From CAUUCF01 sp045580225 (GTDB lineage Bacteria; Pseudomonadota; Gammaproteobacteria; UBA9339): a stretch of DNA of 64,000 nt. Below are positions 1-9,463 of the stretch, in pieces. A program made the position numbers and the translations under genes. The stretch covers positions 1 to 64,000 of the forward strand of contig JAZNNJ010000022.1 in assembly GCA_045580225.1 (NCBI GenBank), given 5' to 3'. The notes below the pieces were generated by a model. The model ran no database searches and had not been told where the DNA came from. It saw only the letters and a list, made by a program, of their open reading frames with translations. The first letter of the stretch is position 1; the number at the start of each line of letters is the position of its first letter.

Positions 1-1
1 C

Positions 2-634
2 GAAGATATGTATCAAACTCAAGATAATTTATGGAACTTTTTGTTTTTTACCGGGTATTTAAAACAGATAGGTTCTAGAATGGAAGATAGAAATATTTTG
101 GTCAATTTAGCAATACCTAATGAAGAAGTTGCCTATGTTTATGAAAATATGATCTTAAATTGGTTTGAAGCAAGATTAAAAAACGCAAAATTAACCAAAT
201 TACATCAAGCTATTTTATCCGGAGATTGTGAGATTATCACGGAAGAAATTAATAAATATTTATCAGAGACGATTAGTTTTTATGATCAAGGGGAGTCTTT
301 TTATCAAGGCTTTATGTTAGGGTTATTAAAATCGATGGAGAATACTTTAGTGATGTCCAATCGTGAATCAGGAAATGGACGTTACGATATCGTGATAAAA
401 ATACCGAGTGTGAAAACTTATGATCAAGCAATTATATTGGAATTAAAAGTGGCCAAAAGCCTGAGGGAATTAGAAGAGATTAGTCAGAAAGCCCTGCAGC
501 AAATAAAGGAAAGAGAATACGCTAAAAATCTTTACGATGAAGGTTATGAAGTGATTGGCAGTTATGGAATTGCTTTTTTTAGAAAAAAAAGCTGGGTTGC
601 TAAATTTTGTGGAAGACTTGATAAAATTGTATAG
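2..634 (+). CDS. PD-(D/E)XK nuclease superfamily protein, C-terminal part (partial)
   Basis: The reading frame is open to the left edge of the window, so only the C-terminal ~210 residues are visible. The start of the visible part (DNLWNFLFFTGYLK) matches the linker found after the AAA-like half of the large DUF1703/AAA-ATPase-like family. The end carries a PD-(D/E)XK-like core: a conserved RESGNGRYDIVI stretch followed by AIILELKVAK, where the D and the ELK form the nuclease-type signature. Full-length relatives are usually around 500-570 residues, so the ATG at position 8 is most likely internal. The biological role of this family is unknown; it is often multicopy in host-associated bacteria. 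leuS follows after 48 bp on the same strand. The family call is firm, the function is not. Confidence 0.7.
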   Translation, partial: EDMYQTQDNLWNFLFFTGYLKQIGSRMEDRNILVNLAIPNEEVAYVYENMILNWFEARLKNAKLTKLHQAILSGDCEIITEEINKYLSETISFYDQGESFYQGFMLGLLKSMENTLVMSNRESGNGRYDIVIKIPSVKTYDQAIILELKVAKSLRELEEISQKALQQIKEREYAKNLYDEGYEVIGSYGIAFFRKKSWVAKFCGRLDKIV

Positions 635-682
635 TTTAACTAAACTTGCTGCGTAAATGTTGGGTAAATATGGGTTTGATTT

Positions 683-3085
683 ATGGAGTTAAATTTTGAT
701 TTTAAAAAAATAGAGACTGAACAACAACTTATTTGGAATAAGAATTTATTAGTGCAAGATACGGATTTTGTTTCTAAAGGTAAGCCAGAATTTTTTTGTG
801 TAGCTATGTTTCCTTATCCTAGCGGTAATTTACACATGGGGCATGTAAGAAATTATACAATTACAGATGCTATTGTTCGTTATCGAAAAATGCAAGGTTT
901 TAATGTTGTACAGCCTTTTGGTTGGGATGCCTTTGGTTTACCTGCAGAAAATGCCGCTTTAAAAAATCATTCATCTCCTGCAGATTGGACTTATAATAAT
1001 ATAAAAAATATGAAAACGATGCTCAATCGTTTAGGATTTAGTATCGATTGGGATAGAGAGGTAACAACTTGTGACCCAGAATATTATCGTTTTGAACAAG
1101 AGTTTTTTTTGAAAATGTTTGATAAAGGGCTTGCTTATAAACGTAAAGCTTTTGTGAACTGGGATCCTGTAGATCAAACGGTATTAGCTAATGAACAGGT
1201 AATTGATGGTAAAGGGTGGCGTTCTGGTGCTTTAGTGGAACGCCGTGAAATTGAACAATGGTTTTTAAAAATTACTGATTATGCGGAGGAATTGTTAAAC
1301 GATTTAGATACCTTAAAAGATTGGCCACCTCAGGTTATTGCTATGCAGCGTAATTGGATTGGAAAATCTAAAGGTGTAGAGATTAAATTCAAGGTAGTAA
1401 ATACAGATGAGGTGGTAACTGTTTTTACAACCAGACCGGATACAATTTTTGGTGTTTCTTATTTAGCTTTAGCTCCAGAACATCCTTTAGTTAAACAATT
1501 ATTAAAACAAGCTGAAAGTTGTGAATTATCAGCATTTATAGAACAATGTAAGCGTGGGAGTGTTGCTGAAAAAGATTTGGCTACAGTAGAAAAACTTGGT
1601 TATAACACCGGGCTTAAAGCTATTAATCCTTTAAATGGAGAGTATATACCGATTTGGATAGCAAATTTTGTCTTAATGTCTTACGGAACTGGGGCGATTA
1701 TGTCAGTTCCAGCTCATGATGAAAGGGATTTTTCATTTGCTAAAAAATATAATCTTCCGGTTAAGGTAGTTATTAGTGATAGAGTAGATTTTTTAGAGGA
1801 AAATTTGCAACAAGCTTATGTAGATAAAGGTTTTTTATTTAATTCTGGAGTTTACAATGGGTTATCATCGGATGTTGCTTTTGAAAAAATAGCTAGAGAT
1901 TTAGAGAGTAAAAATTTGGGTAAGATTAAAGTCAACTATCGTTTACGAGATTGGGGGGTATCTAGACAACGTTATTGGGGTACACCTATTCCAATTATAA
2001 ATTGTCCTAAATGTGGTTTAGTTAAAGCTAATGATCTGCCAGTAAGGTTACCGCACGTTCATCTTAAAACTGTTAGTTCTCCATTGAAAGATTTACCTGA
2101 ATTTTATCAAGTTAATTGTCCTAAATGCGGAAGTTCTGCTCATCGGGAAATTGATACATTTGATACTTTTCTGGAGTCTTCTTGGTATTTGGTTAAGTAT
2201 GCTTCTCCTAGTTTACAAAAAAATGAAATTAGTAAATGGTTACCTGTAGATGTATATGTGGGTGGTATAGAGCATGCTATTTTACATCTTTTATATTCTA
2301 GATTTATTTTTAAGGTGTTGAGGGATTTAGGTTATTTGGAAGGTAATGAGCCTATTAAAAAGTTGATTACTCAAGGGATGGTTTTAAAAGATGGGTTTAA
2401 AATGTCTAAATCTAAGGGTAATGTTGTAGATCCTCGCGAAATTATTGATAAATATGGAGCGGATACGGTGCGTTTGTTTATGTTATTTATGTCTCCAGTT
2501 GAACAGTCTTTAGAGTGGTCTCATACAGGGGTAGAAGGAGCGTATCGTTTTATTAAACGGTTGTATAATTTTATTTTTACTAAAAGAGAATTTTTAGAAA
2601 ATTTCGAAGCTACAGATAATATAAAAACAAGTAATTATTTTGCCAATATCGAGAAGATTCTCGCAGATATTAATCGAGATATGGAAGTTTATCATTTAAA
2701 TACAGTGATTTCTGGAGCTATGAAGTTATTTAATACGTTAAATGATTGTGATGATGAGATTTTGGGTTATGGAGTAGGTGTTTTATTAAGAGTTTTAATG
2801 CCTATTATTCCGCACACTACTCAGTACTTGTGGAGATTTTTAGGTTGGAAAGATAATTTTAGTTGGCCTGTAGTTGATCAAAAAGTTTTAGATAGCCAAA
2901 AGAAGAATTTAGTTATCCAAATTAATGGTAAGTTACGAGACGTAATTCAAGTAGATCCTGATCTTACTAAGGAGCAAATCGAAGAACTGGTATTTAGACA
3001 ACCTAAAATTATCAAATTTCTCGATAGTCGGATGCCTAGTAGAATAATTGTTACACCAAAGTTAGTTAATATAGTAGTGGTATGA
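683..3085 (+). CDS. leuS: Leucyl-tRNA synthetase
   Basis: Class Ia aminoacyl-tRNA synthetase charging tRNA-Leu in the cytoplasm. The HIGH signature appears as HMGH at residues 51-54 after PYPSG, and the KMSKS loop near residue 573. The editing (CP1) domain is present with the TTRPDT threonine-rich motif and the MSVPAHDERD segment, and a zinc-ribbon pair of CPKCG motifs sits before the DTFDTFLESSWY region. At 800 residues it is about 60 shorter than the E. coli enzyme. The start fits the family N-terminus (acidic residues, then QLIWNK). It overlaps lptE by 4 bp and heads the leuS-lptE-holA-kdsD-kdsC-lptC-murI operon. Confidence 0.97.
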   Translation: MELNFDFKKIETEQQLIWNKNLLVQDTDFVSKGKPEFFCVAMFPYPSGNLHMGHVRNYTITDAIVRYRKMQGFNVVQPFGWDAFGLPAENAALKNHSSPADWTYNNIKNMKTMLNRLGFSIDWDREVTTCDPEYYRFEQEFFLKMFDKGLAYKRKAFVNWDPVDQTVLANEQVIDGKGWRSGALVERREIEQWFLKITDYAEELLNDLDTLKDWPPQVIAMQRNWIGKSKGVEIKFKVVNTDEVVTVFTTRPDTIFGVSYLALAPEHPLVKQLLKQAESCELSAFIEQCKRGSVAEKDLATVEKLGYNTGLKAINPLNGEYIPIWIANFVLMSYGTGAIMSVPAHDERDFSFAKKYNLPVKVVISDRVDFLEENLQQAYVDKGFLFNSGVYNGLSSDVAFEKIARDLESKNLGKIKVNYRLRDWGVSRQRYWGTPIPIINCPKCGLVKANDLPVRLPHVHLKTVSSPLKDLPEFYQVNCPKCGSSAHREIDTFDTFLESSWYLVKYASPSLQKNEISKWLPVDVYVGGIEHAILHLLYSRFIFKVLRDLGYLEGNEPIKKLITQGMVLKDGFKMSKSKGNVVDPREIIDKYGADTVRLFMLFMSPVEQSLEWSHTGVEGAYRFIKRLYNFIFTKREFLENFEATDNIKTSNYFANIEKILADINRDMEVYHLNTVISGAMKLFNTLNDCDDEILGYGVGVLLRVLMPIIPHTTQYLWRFLGWKDNFSWPVVDQKVLDSQKKNLVIQINGKLRDVIQVDPDLTKEQIEELVFRQPKIIKFLDSRMPSRIIVTPKLVNIVVV

Positions 3086-3558
3086 TAGATAAGGTAAAAT
3101 ATTTAATTTTATGTTGTTTTTTTATGATAATGGGGTGTGGTTTTAAGCCTGCTGAAATTGTAAGGCCATACTTTAAAACTTGCCAATTAATATGTTCTGA
3201 TGAATTCGGTGAGTTTGCGTTGCAGTTTAAGCGGCGATTAATTCAGTCTAGTGTAATTATATCTCCTAATGCATCTCTAGTTATTAAAATTAATACTAAA
3301 TTTAAATCTAATACTTATAATAATGAATCTAGTGTTTTAGCCCGTTTATGGAATACTTGTTACGAAGCAGAAGTTATTTTGCAGAAAAATGAGCTTAAAA
3401 AGCAGTTACCTTTATTTAAAGTGGAGCGTAGTTTTTATTTGCAACCTAATGAATTATTTGAAGGTTCTGAGCAATTAAGTATAGTTAAGCAGGAAATGGC
3501 TGAACAGTTGGCAGAACAAATTTGGAAAGCGATTATCGTTCCTTTTCATGATAATTAA
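3082..3558 (+). CDS. lptE: LPS-assembly lipoprotein LptE
   Basis: Small outer-membrane lipoprotein that plugs the LptD barrel in lipopolysaccharide export. Visible evidence is a short signal peptide ending in a lipobox-like IMGC, followed by GFKPAE, the usual CGF start of mature LptE, a length of 158 residues, and its place between leuS and holA, the standard gammaproteobacterial order. The rest of the sequence is diverged, as is typical of the family. The ATGA overlap with leuS and the 11-bp overlap with holA indicate translational coupling. LptD is not in the window. Confidence 0.85.
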   Translation: MIDKVKYLILCCFFMIMGCGFKPAEIVRPYFKTCQLICSDEFGEFALQFKRRLIQSSVIISPNASLVIKINTKFKSNTYNNESSVLARLWNTCYEAEVILQKNELKKQLPLFKVERSFYLQPNELFEGSEQLSIVKQEMAEQLAEQIWKAIIVPFHDN

Positions 3559-4480
3559 ATTTAACCAAGTTAATGATAATTTGAATCATAATCTGTATTT
3601 TTTGTACGGTAGTGATTTGTTAGCTCAAGGAGTTTTTAAAAAAATTATTCATTCTTATTCGAAGTCGGTAATTGAAACATTTTATTTGGATTCCAATTTT
3701 AATTGGGACGGGTTTCAGAAACGATTTTTGCCGAGTATAGATGATGAGTGTAGATTAATTAAGTGGTATTGGTTAGAGGAACCCAAAAGTAGTCTAGAAA
3801 GGATATTGTGTAATTTCTTGTCTAGTTTTAGTAAAAAACATAGTTTAGTTATTTTTTATGAAAAAAAAGATAAAAAATATCGTTCTAAAAAATGGTGGTC
3901 AGCGATAGATAATAACGGAATTATTATTGATTTATGGCCATTGAGGAATACGAATGAAGTTTGGGGTTGGATTAAGGAAACAAGTACCATACCTTTTTCT
4001 AAATATGATTTACAAATAATTACCGATTATTTAGGTAATGACTTGTTTTCTATATCACAGATTTTAAAGCAATTGCCTTTAGTATCGGAGCATTTTAATT
4101 TAGAACTAGTAATCAAACAATTTTTGGGTTATCGAAAATATGATTTACATGATTTATTAAATGCGATATGGGAAAATAAACCGCAACAAGTTATAGCTAT
4201 TTATCAAAATTTATGTAGTGTGAACAATTTATCTTTGGTTCTATGGGGGTTAGCTAATGATTTTCGATTAATTTGGAATATCAAAAATAAATTAATTTCT
4301 ATTAATTCGTCCAAAATACAGTTTTTTAGACAAAAAGCATTGCAAACAGGTTGTAATCGAGTTAACCTGTCAAAAATAAAGAAGTGGTGGACAGATTTAT
4401 TGGATTTTGAACAAGAATTTAAAAAAGGAAATGATTTGAATTTGTTACCATTATTATTGGAAATAACTACAGATGGGTAA
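3548..4480 (+). CDS. holA: DNA polymerase III delta subunit
   Basis: Clamp-loader delta subunit, which opens the beta sliding clamp. The 310-residue length, the N-terminal NLYFLYGSDLLAQ segment (the usual 'lygeE' start of HolA), the SLVIFYEKKDKK and ISQILKQLPL segments, and the position after lptE all fit HolA. Overall identity to known HolA is low, as is common. It overlaps both lptE upstream and kdsD downstream. In many gammaproteobacteria nadD follows holA; here nadD lies about 50 kb away on the other strand. Confidence 0.85.
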   Translation: MIIKFNQVNDNLNHNLYFLYGSDLLAQGVFKKIIHSYSKSVIETFYLDSNFNWDGFQKRFLPSIDDECRLIKWYWLEEPKSSLERILCNFLSSFSKKHSLVIFYEKKDKKYRSKKWWSAIDNNGIIIDLWPLRNTNEVWGWIKETSTIPFSKYDLQIITDYLGNDLFSISQILKQLPLVSEHFNLELVIKQFLGYRKYDLHDLLNAIWENKPQQVIAIYQNLCSVNNLSLVLWGLANDFRLIWNIKNKLISINSSKIQFFRQKALQTGCNRVNLSKIKKWWTDLLDFEQEFKKGNDLNLLPLLLEITTDG

Positions 4481-5474
4481 TATGCAACAAGATGAATCTA
4501 GATCTAATAGTACAGTCGATTTTTTGCGAACGGCTAAGCAGGTTTTTGAAATTGAGTTGTTTTCCGGTTCTTGTGTGATGAATCGTTTAGATCATAGTTT
4601 TGAAGAAGCTTGCAATTTGATTTTGCAAAATAGTGGTAATATTATTTTTATGGGAGTAGGTAAGTCAGGGTATATCGCTAAGAAAATTGCTGCTACTTTT
4701 ATTAGTACGGGTACTTCTGCTTTTTTTATTCATCCGACTGAAGCTTCTCATGGAGATATTGGGTTAATTTCCAGAAAAGATTTAGTTATTGCTTTTTCAT
4801 ATTCTGGGAATACTCCAGAATTGTTGAGTATTATACCAACAATTAGGTTATTGGAAGTGCCAATTATTGCAGTTACGGGTAACGTAAATTCATCTTTGGC
4901 TAAGATTGCAAGGGTAGTGTTAGATATTCATGTTGATAGGGAGGCTGATCCTTGTGGTTTGGCTCCTACTGCTAGTACTACAGTTAGCCTAATGTTAGGG
5001 GATGCATTGGCGATGGCAGTTTCTAAAGCAAAGAAATTTACTCGTGAAGATTTTGCGCGTTCTCATCCAGGGGGAATTTTAGGAAGGCGCTTGAATAATA
5101 AAGTAGCTGATTTGATGAAGATTGGATCAGAAATTCCGGTAGTTAAAGATACGATATCTATCTTAGATGCAATTATTGAAATGTCTAAAAAACGTTTAGG
5201 CATGGTAGTAATTAAAGATGATTTTGGTAGTGTAGTTGGTATTTTTACAGATGGAGATATTCGCAGAGCAGTTGAACGGGGTGTTTCTTTAGAGCAACCA
5301 ATTAATTTAGTAATGTCTCTACATGCGAAAACTATTTTACCTTCGGTTTTAGCTTATGATGCACTTAAAATTATGCAGGAAGCTAAAATTACTTCTCTAA
5401 TTGTTGTAAATTTGCAAGGGGAATTGGTAGGAATTGTTCATATTCATGATTTATTGAGATTAGGGTTAGTGTAA
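4473..5474 (+). CDS. kdsD: D-arabinose 5-phosphate isomerase
   Basis: Converts ribulose 5-phosphate to arabinose 5-phosphate, the first step of Kdo synthesis for lipopolysaccharide. The order is an SIS sugar-isomerase domain (about residues 45-180, with IIFMGVGKSGYIAKKI and TEASHGDIG, the latter holding the catalytic-region His) followed by a CBS-domain pair (about 210-333). It overlaps the end of holA by 8 bp. A second in-frame ATG three codons downstream is an alternative start. kdsC, the later phosphatase of the same pathway, starts 2 bp after it. Confidence 0.95.
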   Translation: MGNMQQDESRSNSTVDFLRTAKQVFEIELFSGSCVMNRLDHSFEEACNLILQNSGNIIFMGVGKSGYIAKKIAATFISTGTSAFFIHPTEASHGDIGLISRKDLVIAFSYSGNTPELLSIIPTIRLLEVPIIAVTGNVNSSLAKIARVVLDIHVDREADPCGLAPTASTTVSLMLGDALAMAVSKAKKFTREDFARSHPGGILGRRLNNKVADLMKIGSEIPVVKDTISILDAIIEMSKKRLGMVVIKDDFGSVVGIFTDGDIRRAVERGVSLEQPINLVMSLHAKTILPSVLAYDALKIMQEAKITSLIVVNLQGELVGIVHIHDLLRLGLV

Positions 5475-5475
5475 A

Positions 5476-5970
5476 ATGAACAAAATAGATTTAATGTGGA
5501 ATGAAATTAAATTATTAATATTAGATGTAGATGGTGTTTTAACTGATGGTAGGTTATACTATGGAAATGATGGTGAAACTTTAAAGGTTTTTCATGTAAG
5601 GGATGGGCAAGGAATCGTTAATCTTTTAGCTAATAATGTTAATGTTGCAGTAATTTCTGGTAAAGGTGGTAGTTTTTGCGAAAAACGTTTGCGAGAATTA
5701 GGCATCGTTAATATTTATTTGAATGTTAAAGATAAGATTGCTGCTTATGAGGATTTAAAAAGTAAGTTAAAAATTCATGAAAAAAATACTGCATATATTG
5801 GAGATGATATAGGGGATATTTTGCTTTTGAAAAGGGTAAAGTTTGGAATAACTGTTTCTGATGCTCACATAAGTGCTAAAAATATTGCTTCTTATATTAC
5901 TAACCTTCCTGGTGGTAATGGCGCAGTGCGAGAGATTGCTGATTTGATTTTAAATGCACAGAGTAATTAA
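5476..5970 (+). CDS. kdsC: 3-deoxy-D-manno-octulosonate 8-phosphate phosphatase
   Basis: HAD-superfamily phosphatase that removes phosphate from Kdo-8-P. The catalytic motif I is LDVDGVLTDG near residues 17-26. Motif II is VISGKGG, and motif III is GDDIGD near residue 112. Its 164 residues are the minimal cap-less KdsC size, slightly shorter than E. coli (188). It follows kdsD by one base and overlaps lptC by 17 bp, so the Kdo and Lpt genes are read as one unit. Confidence 0.95.
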   Translation: MNKIDLMWNEIKLLILDVDGVLTDGRLYYGNDGETLKVFHVRDGQGIVNLLANNVNVAVISGKGGSFCEKRLRELGIVNIYLNVKDKIAAYEDLKSKLKIHEKNTAYIGDDIGDILLLKRVKFGITVSDAHISAKNIASYITNLPGGNGAVREIADLILNAQSN

Positions 5971-6703
5971 TAATTGGTCTTGGTTTGTTTTATTAATAAT
6001 TATTATTCTTGGAGGTAATAAGTTATTATATTTTTTACAGACAGAAGTTAATTACCGTAATAGTGTGGAATTTGAACAGAGTTGGGAGTTGAATGGAGTT
6101 TGTTATACCAAGTTTGGGTTAAATGGAAAAGTTGTTGAGAAGTTTTGGGCGAAAGATCTAGTACGGAATAATCATGGATTATATCATTTTAGTGTTCCTA
6201 GATTTGAAATGATAGATCAGAATGGTAATGTGTGGGTAGTTACAGCTAAATTCGGTGAGAAATCTAAAGAAAATATTATATTTAACCAATCAGTTAAAAT
6301 TTATCCAAAAGATAATTGGTTAGGTTTTGTTGGTTATTTGTCTGGTGAAAAATTGGATTATCGAGTTGATAGTAAACATTATTCTATTTGTCCTTTTACT
6401 TTGACTTTTCAAGATAAGGATAATTTTATGTGGTATATTATAGCTGAACGGGCAAATGGGGATAATTTAGCCGAATTATTACTAGATAATAAAGTTAAAA
6501 TTCGTTGTTCTAAAAAAGATCTTAATGTTGATGCTGATCAATTGAAGTTGAATTTAATTAAAAAATTAGCTTTTACCAATTTGCCTTTGTATATAAAGGA
6601 AAAAGAAACTGAAATTAATGCGGTAGGTGGAAAATTTTGGTTAACAAGTGGAGTTTTAGAATTATTATCCAGAATAAAGATTTATTATGATTTTGCCGAA
6701 TGA
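5954..6703 (+). CDS. lptC: LPS export system protein LptC
   Basis: Single-pass inner-membrane protein of the LptB2FGC transporter that passes lipopolysaccharide to LptA. An N-terminal membrane segment (about residues 10-27, WFVLLIIIILGG) is followed by a periplasmic beta-jellyroll-like region. The call rests on topology, the neighbouring kdsC and the pattern of the soluble domain. At 249 residues it is longer than E. coli LptC (191). In most relatives lptA and lptB come next; here murI follows instead, so the remaining Lpt genes must lie elsewhere. Confidence 0.8.
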   Translation: MHRVINNWSWFVLLIIIILGGNKLLYFLQTEVNYRNSVEFEQSWELNGVCYTKFGLNGKVVEKFWAKDLVRNNHGLYHFSVPRFEMIDQNGNVWVVTAKFGEKSKENIIFNQSVKIYPKDNWLGFVGYLSGEKLDYRVDSKHYSICPFTLTFQDKDNFMWYIIAERANGDNLAELLLDNKVKIRCSKKDLNVDADQLKLNLIKKLAFTNLPLYIKEKETEINAVGGKFWLTSGVLELLSRIKIYYDFAE

Positions 6704-7487
6704 TATTTCGAAATATGCTCCAATAGGGGTGTTTGACAGTGGTTTAGGTGGATTAACTATTGTTGAAGCATTACAACGAGAAATGCCTAGTGAAAATATT
6801 ATTTATTACGGTGATAATTTGCATTTACCATACGGTGGTCAGACTAAAGATAATTTACTTAGATTTATAAGGAAGATATTGTTATTTTTAAAAAATAAGC
6901 GAGTTAAGTTAATTTTTATTGCATGCAATTCTGCAACTTCAGCTATATACCCCTTTTTTAAAAATAAGGATAGTTTCTTTATTTTAAACGTAATTGATCC
7001 TTTTGTTAATCAATTATCTGAATTAGCAGCTCGTAATTCTTGGTTTAATATTGGTTTGATAGGTACTGAATTTACTATTAAAAGTGGTATTTTTAGTAGC
7101 TTATTAGGTAGTGATAATTTGTTGGTGCATAGTTTAGCTACTCCTAAATTAGTTCCATTGATTGAAAATTTTGATGACTCTACTTTGGTGCTTAATGATT
7201 ACCTTGTCCATTTGCCTAAAATTGACGTTTTAGCGTTGGGGTGTACACATTATCCATGGATTAAAAAAAATTTTGAAAACTTTTATCAGAATAAAATTCC
7301 AATTTTAGATGCTACTAATGCATCGATAAAGCAAATAAAAAATGTTTTAAGTGAAAATAATTTACTTAATTATTCTAATTGTTTGGGGAAAGTAGAATTT
7401 TATTGGAGCAAATTAACTTTTCGAATTAAGAATTTTGTGGATAAGCTACCTATTAATACAAAATTGCTAGTAGAGAAAGTATTGTGA
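6687..7487 (+). CDS. murI: Glutamate racemase
   Basis: Makes D-glutamate for peptidoglycan. Both catalytic cysteines are visible in their motifs: ACNSATS near residue 75 and ALGCTHYPW near residue 185. The N-terminal GVFDSGLGGLTIV and YGDNLHLPYGG are the standard substrate-binding segments. Length (266) is normal. It overlaps lptC by 17 bp and is the last gene of the leuS operon; it converges on the pilD gene with only 25 bp between the stop codons. Confidence 0.97.
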   Translation: MILPNDISKYAPIGVFDSGLGGLTIVEALQREMPSENIIYYGDNLHLPYGGQTKDNLLRFIRKILLFLKNKRVKLIFIACNSATSAIYPFFKNKDSFFILNVIDPFVNQLSELAARNSWFNIGLIGTEFTIKSGIFSSLLGSDNLLVHSLATPKLVPLIENFDDSTLVLNDYLVHLPKIDVLALGCTHYPWIKKNFENFYQNKIPILDATNASIKQIKNVLSENNLLNYSNCLGKVEFYWSKLTFRIKNFVDKLPINTKLLVEKVL

Positions 7488-7512
7488 AAATTTAAGTCGC
7501 GAGTAATATTTT

Positions 7513-8310
7513 TTATAAAGATAACAAAGTAATGAAACCAGCTAAAGCTAGATAAGGTCCGAAAGCAAATCTTTGTTGGAAGTTTTTTTCTCGTTTGTAT
7601 ACCATAATTACCGTGTTAGTTAACAAGGCAACTAAAGAGCTAATGAGTAAAATATTTGGTAAAGCTTGCCATCCGAACCAAGCACCAAAAGCGGCTACTA
7701 ATTTACAATCTCCATAACCTAATCCTTCTGTTTTTTTTATTATTTTAAATAATTGGGCAATTATCCATAGAGACATATATCCCCAAAAAGCTCCTAGAAC
7801 AGCGTCGGATAACAAAGTAAAATTTTGATGTAAATTAAAGATTAGCCCTAACCATAATAAACTTAATGTTAGTTCATCTGGTAGTATTTGTTTTTGCAAG
7901 TCTATAAATATTAAAGCAATTAAAATCCAACTAAAAATTAATGAAAAAGCTAAATTTTGTAGGTTATTGCTAAAATGAATACCTGCCAATATACTAATAA
8001 CACTAGTTAAGCATTCGACTAAAGGGTATTGGATGGAAATCCTAGTTTCACAGAAAGCACATTTTCCTTTTAGTATTAAGTAACTAATTATAGGGATATT
8101 ATGCCACCATTTTAAAGAATGATGGCAAATTGGGCAAAAAGAAGCTGGCCAGGCTAGATTAAAAGTATCTTGTTGAACGGCTTTTTGGCCCATAGTTTCT
8201 TCATAAACCTCTAAATAATACCGATTAATCATAATTGGTATACGATAAATTATTACATTTATAAAACTACCGAACAGTAAACCTAATATTCCTAAAAATA
8301 TTAATTGCAT
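7513..8310 (-). CDS. pilD: Type IV prepilin peptidase/N-methyltransferase
   Basis: Inner-membrane aspartic protease that cleaves and N-methylates type IV prepilins. The four cysteines of the cytoplasmic zinc loop are present (CPICHHSL and CAFCETR), and so are the two catalytic aspartates, in FIDLQKQILPDELT and GYGDCKLV. About seven hydrophobic segments are visible. Length 265 matches the family. It is the last gene of the pilA-pilB-pilC-pilD operon on the minus strand, 10 bp after pilC. Confidence 0.95.
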   Translation of the reverse strand: MQLIFLGILGLLFGSFINVIIYRIPIMINRYYLEVYEETMGQKAVQQDTFNLAWPASFCPICHHSLKWWHNIPIISYLILKGKCAFCETRISIQYPLVECLTSVISILAGIHFSNNLQNLAFSLIFSWILIALIFIDLQKQILPDELTLSLLWLGLIFNLHQNFTLLSDAVLGAFWGYMSLWIIAQLFKIIKKTEGLGYGDCKLVAAFGAWFGWQALPNILLISSLVALLTNTVIMVYKREKNFQQRFAFGPYLALAGFITLLSL

Positions 8311-8320
8311 ATTTTACCTT

Positions 8321-9463
8321 TTACGTTATATCTAGTTGAAAAATCGGTAAATAAATACCTATCGCTAAAATGCCGACTAAAACACTAATAAATAACATTA
8401 TGCCAGGTTCTAACCAAACATTCAAATTTTTGATCCAAGAATCGATTTTTTGCTGATAATAATTAACCAAATAAGTAAAATTTTCTGGTAAATTACCAGT
8501 ATTTTCTCCTATTTTAGTCATTTGAATAAAAAAAGGGTCTAATTGTTTAGTCATATTTAAAGCTTCGCTTAATAATACACCATTTTGTAAACTTAGAATA
8601 ATTTGCTTGCTGGTTGGGAAGATTGGAGTTAGCAATCGGAAAGTTGATAGTATATCCAAACCACTTTGTAAACTTAGAGTTAGAATTTTTGCCAGATTCA
8701 TTTGGTAATATAATTTGTAGATAGTTTTCAAAATTGGTAATTTGATTATTTTTTTACGATTAAAATAAATAATTATAACTGTAAAAATTATACTTATAAT
8801 TAGCCATTTTTTTATAAAAATACTCCATTTAAAAATTAGTTTTGTGATCAATGGCAGAGATTTATTTTCCAATAAATCATAGAATTGTGGTAAGATTATC
8901 AAACAAAAAAAGATTTGAATAATTATTGATAAAGATAGTAAAAAGATCGGGTATATCATGCTTTTTATTATCTTCTTTTTAGTTTGATGTAGCGTATCTA
9001 AATAATTGCTTAAATACTGTGTAGTGTCTACTAATTTTCCAGTATTTTCTCCGGTTTTAATTAACTGTCTAGTTAAAAAATTGAATAAGGTTGGATACAG
9101 TAACAAGCATTGATTAAAATTTTGGCCTTGTTTAAGCGATTTTAAGATATCGGTGATAAAGTACCAAGCGGGTTGTTGCTGATTTAATAAAATTAAAGCA
9201 TCTATTAGTCCCAGATTTTTTTGTAGAAGTTGGTTTAACATCTGCCAAAAAATGATAATATTTTTTCTGGGAATGGATTTTAATTTAGTAATTTTTAAAA
9301 GCAAAATTTTGTTTCTTGTGAGATAGGATGTTAGTTGTTTTCGAGAAAAATAAGTAAAGCCAGATATTATCTGGTAATGTTCATTAAGTCCTTCCCATTG
9401 GTATTTCTTCTTTAAAATTCTTTTTAATTTTCGCAAATATACTTTGTAATTATGGTGTTTCAT
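8321..9463 (-). CDS. pilC: Type IV pilus inner-membrane platform protein PilC
   Basis: Polytopic platform protein working with the PilB motor in pilus assembly. Two GspF-type repeats are visible: the first around TGENTGKLVDTTQYLSNYL, the second around IGENTGNLPENFTYLVNYY. Three hydrophobic segments and a C-terminal membrane segment complete it. At 380 residues it is close to the short PilC/HofC type. It overlaps pilB by 14 bp. The sequence is very Lys/Asn/Ile rich, like the rest of this operon. Confidence 0.93.
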   Translation of the reverse strand: MKHHNYKVYLRKLKRILKKKYQWEGLNEHYQIISGFTYFSRKQLTSYLTRNKILLLKITKLKSIPRKNIIIFWQMLNQLLQKNLGLIDALILLNQQQPAWYFITDILKSLKQGQNFNQCLLLYPTLFNFLTRQLIKTGENTGKLVDTTQYLSNYLDTLHQTKKKIIKSMIYPIFLLSLSIIIQIFFCLIILPQFYDLLENKSLPLITKLIFKWSIFIKKWLIISIIFTVIIIYFNRKKIIKLPILKTIYKLYYQMNLAKILTLSLQSGLDILSTFRLLTPIFPTSKQIILSLQNGVLLSEALNMTKQLDPFFIQMTKIGENTGNLPENFTYLVNYYQQKIDSWIKNLNVWLEPGIMLFISVLVGILAIGIYLPIFQLDIT

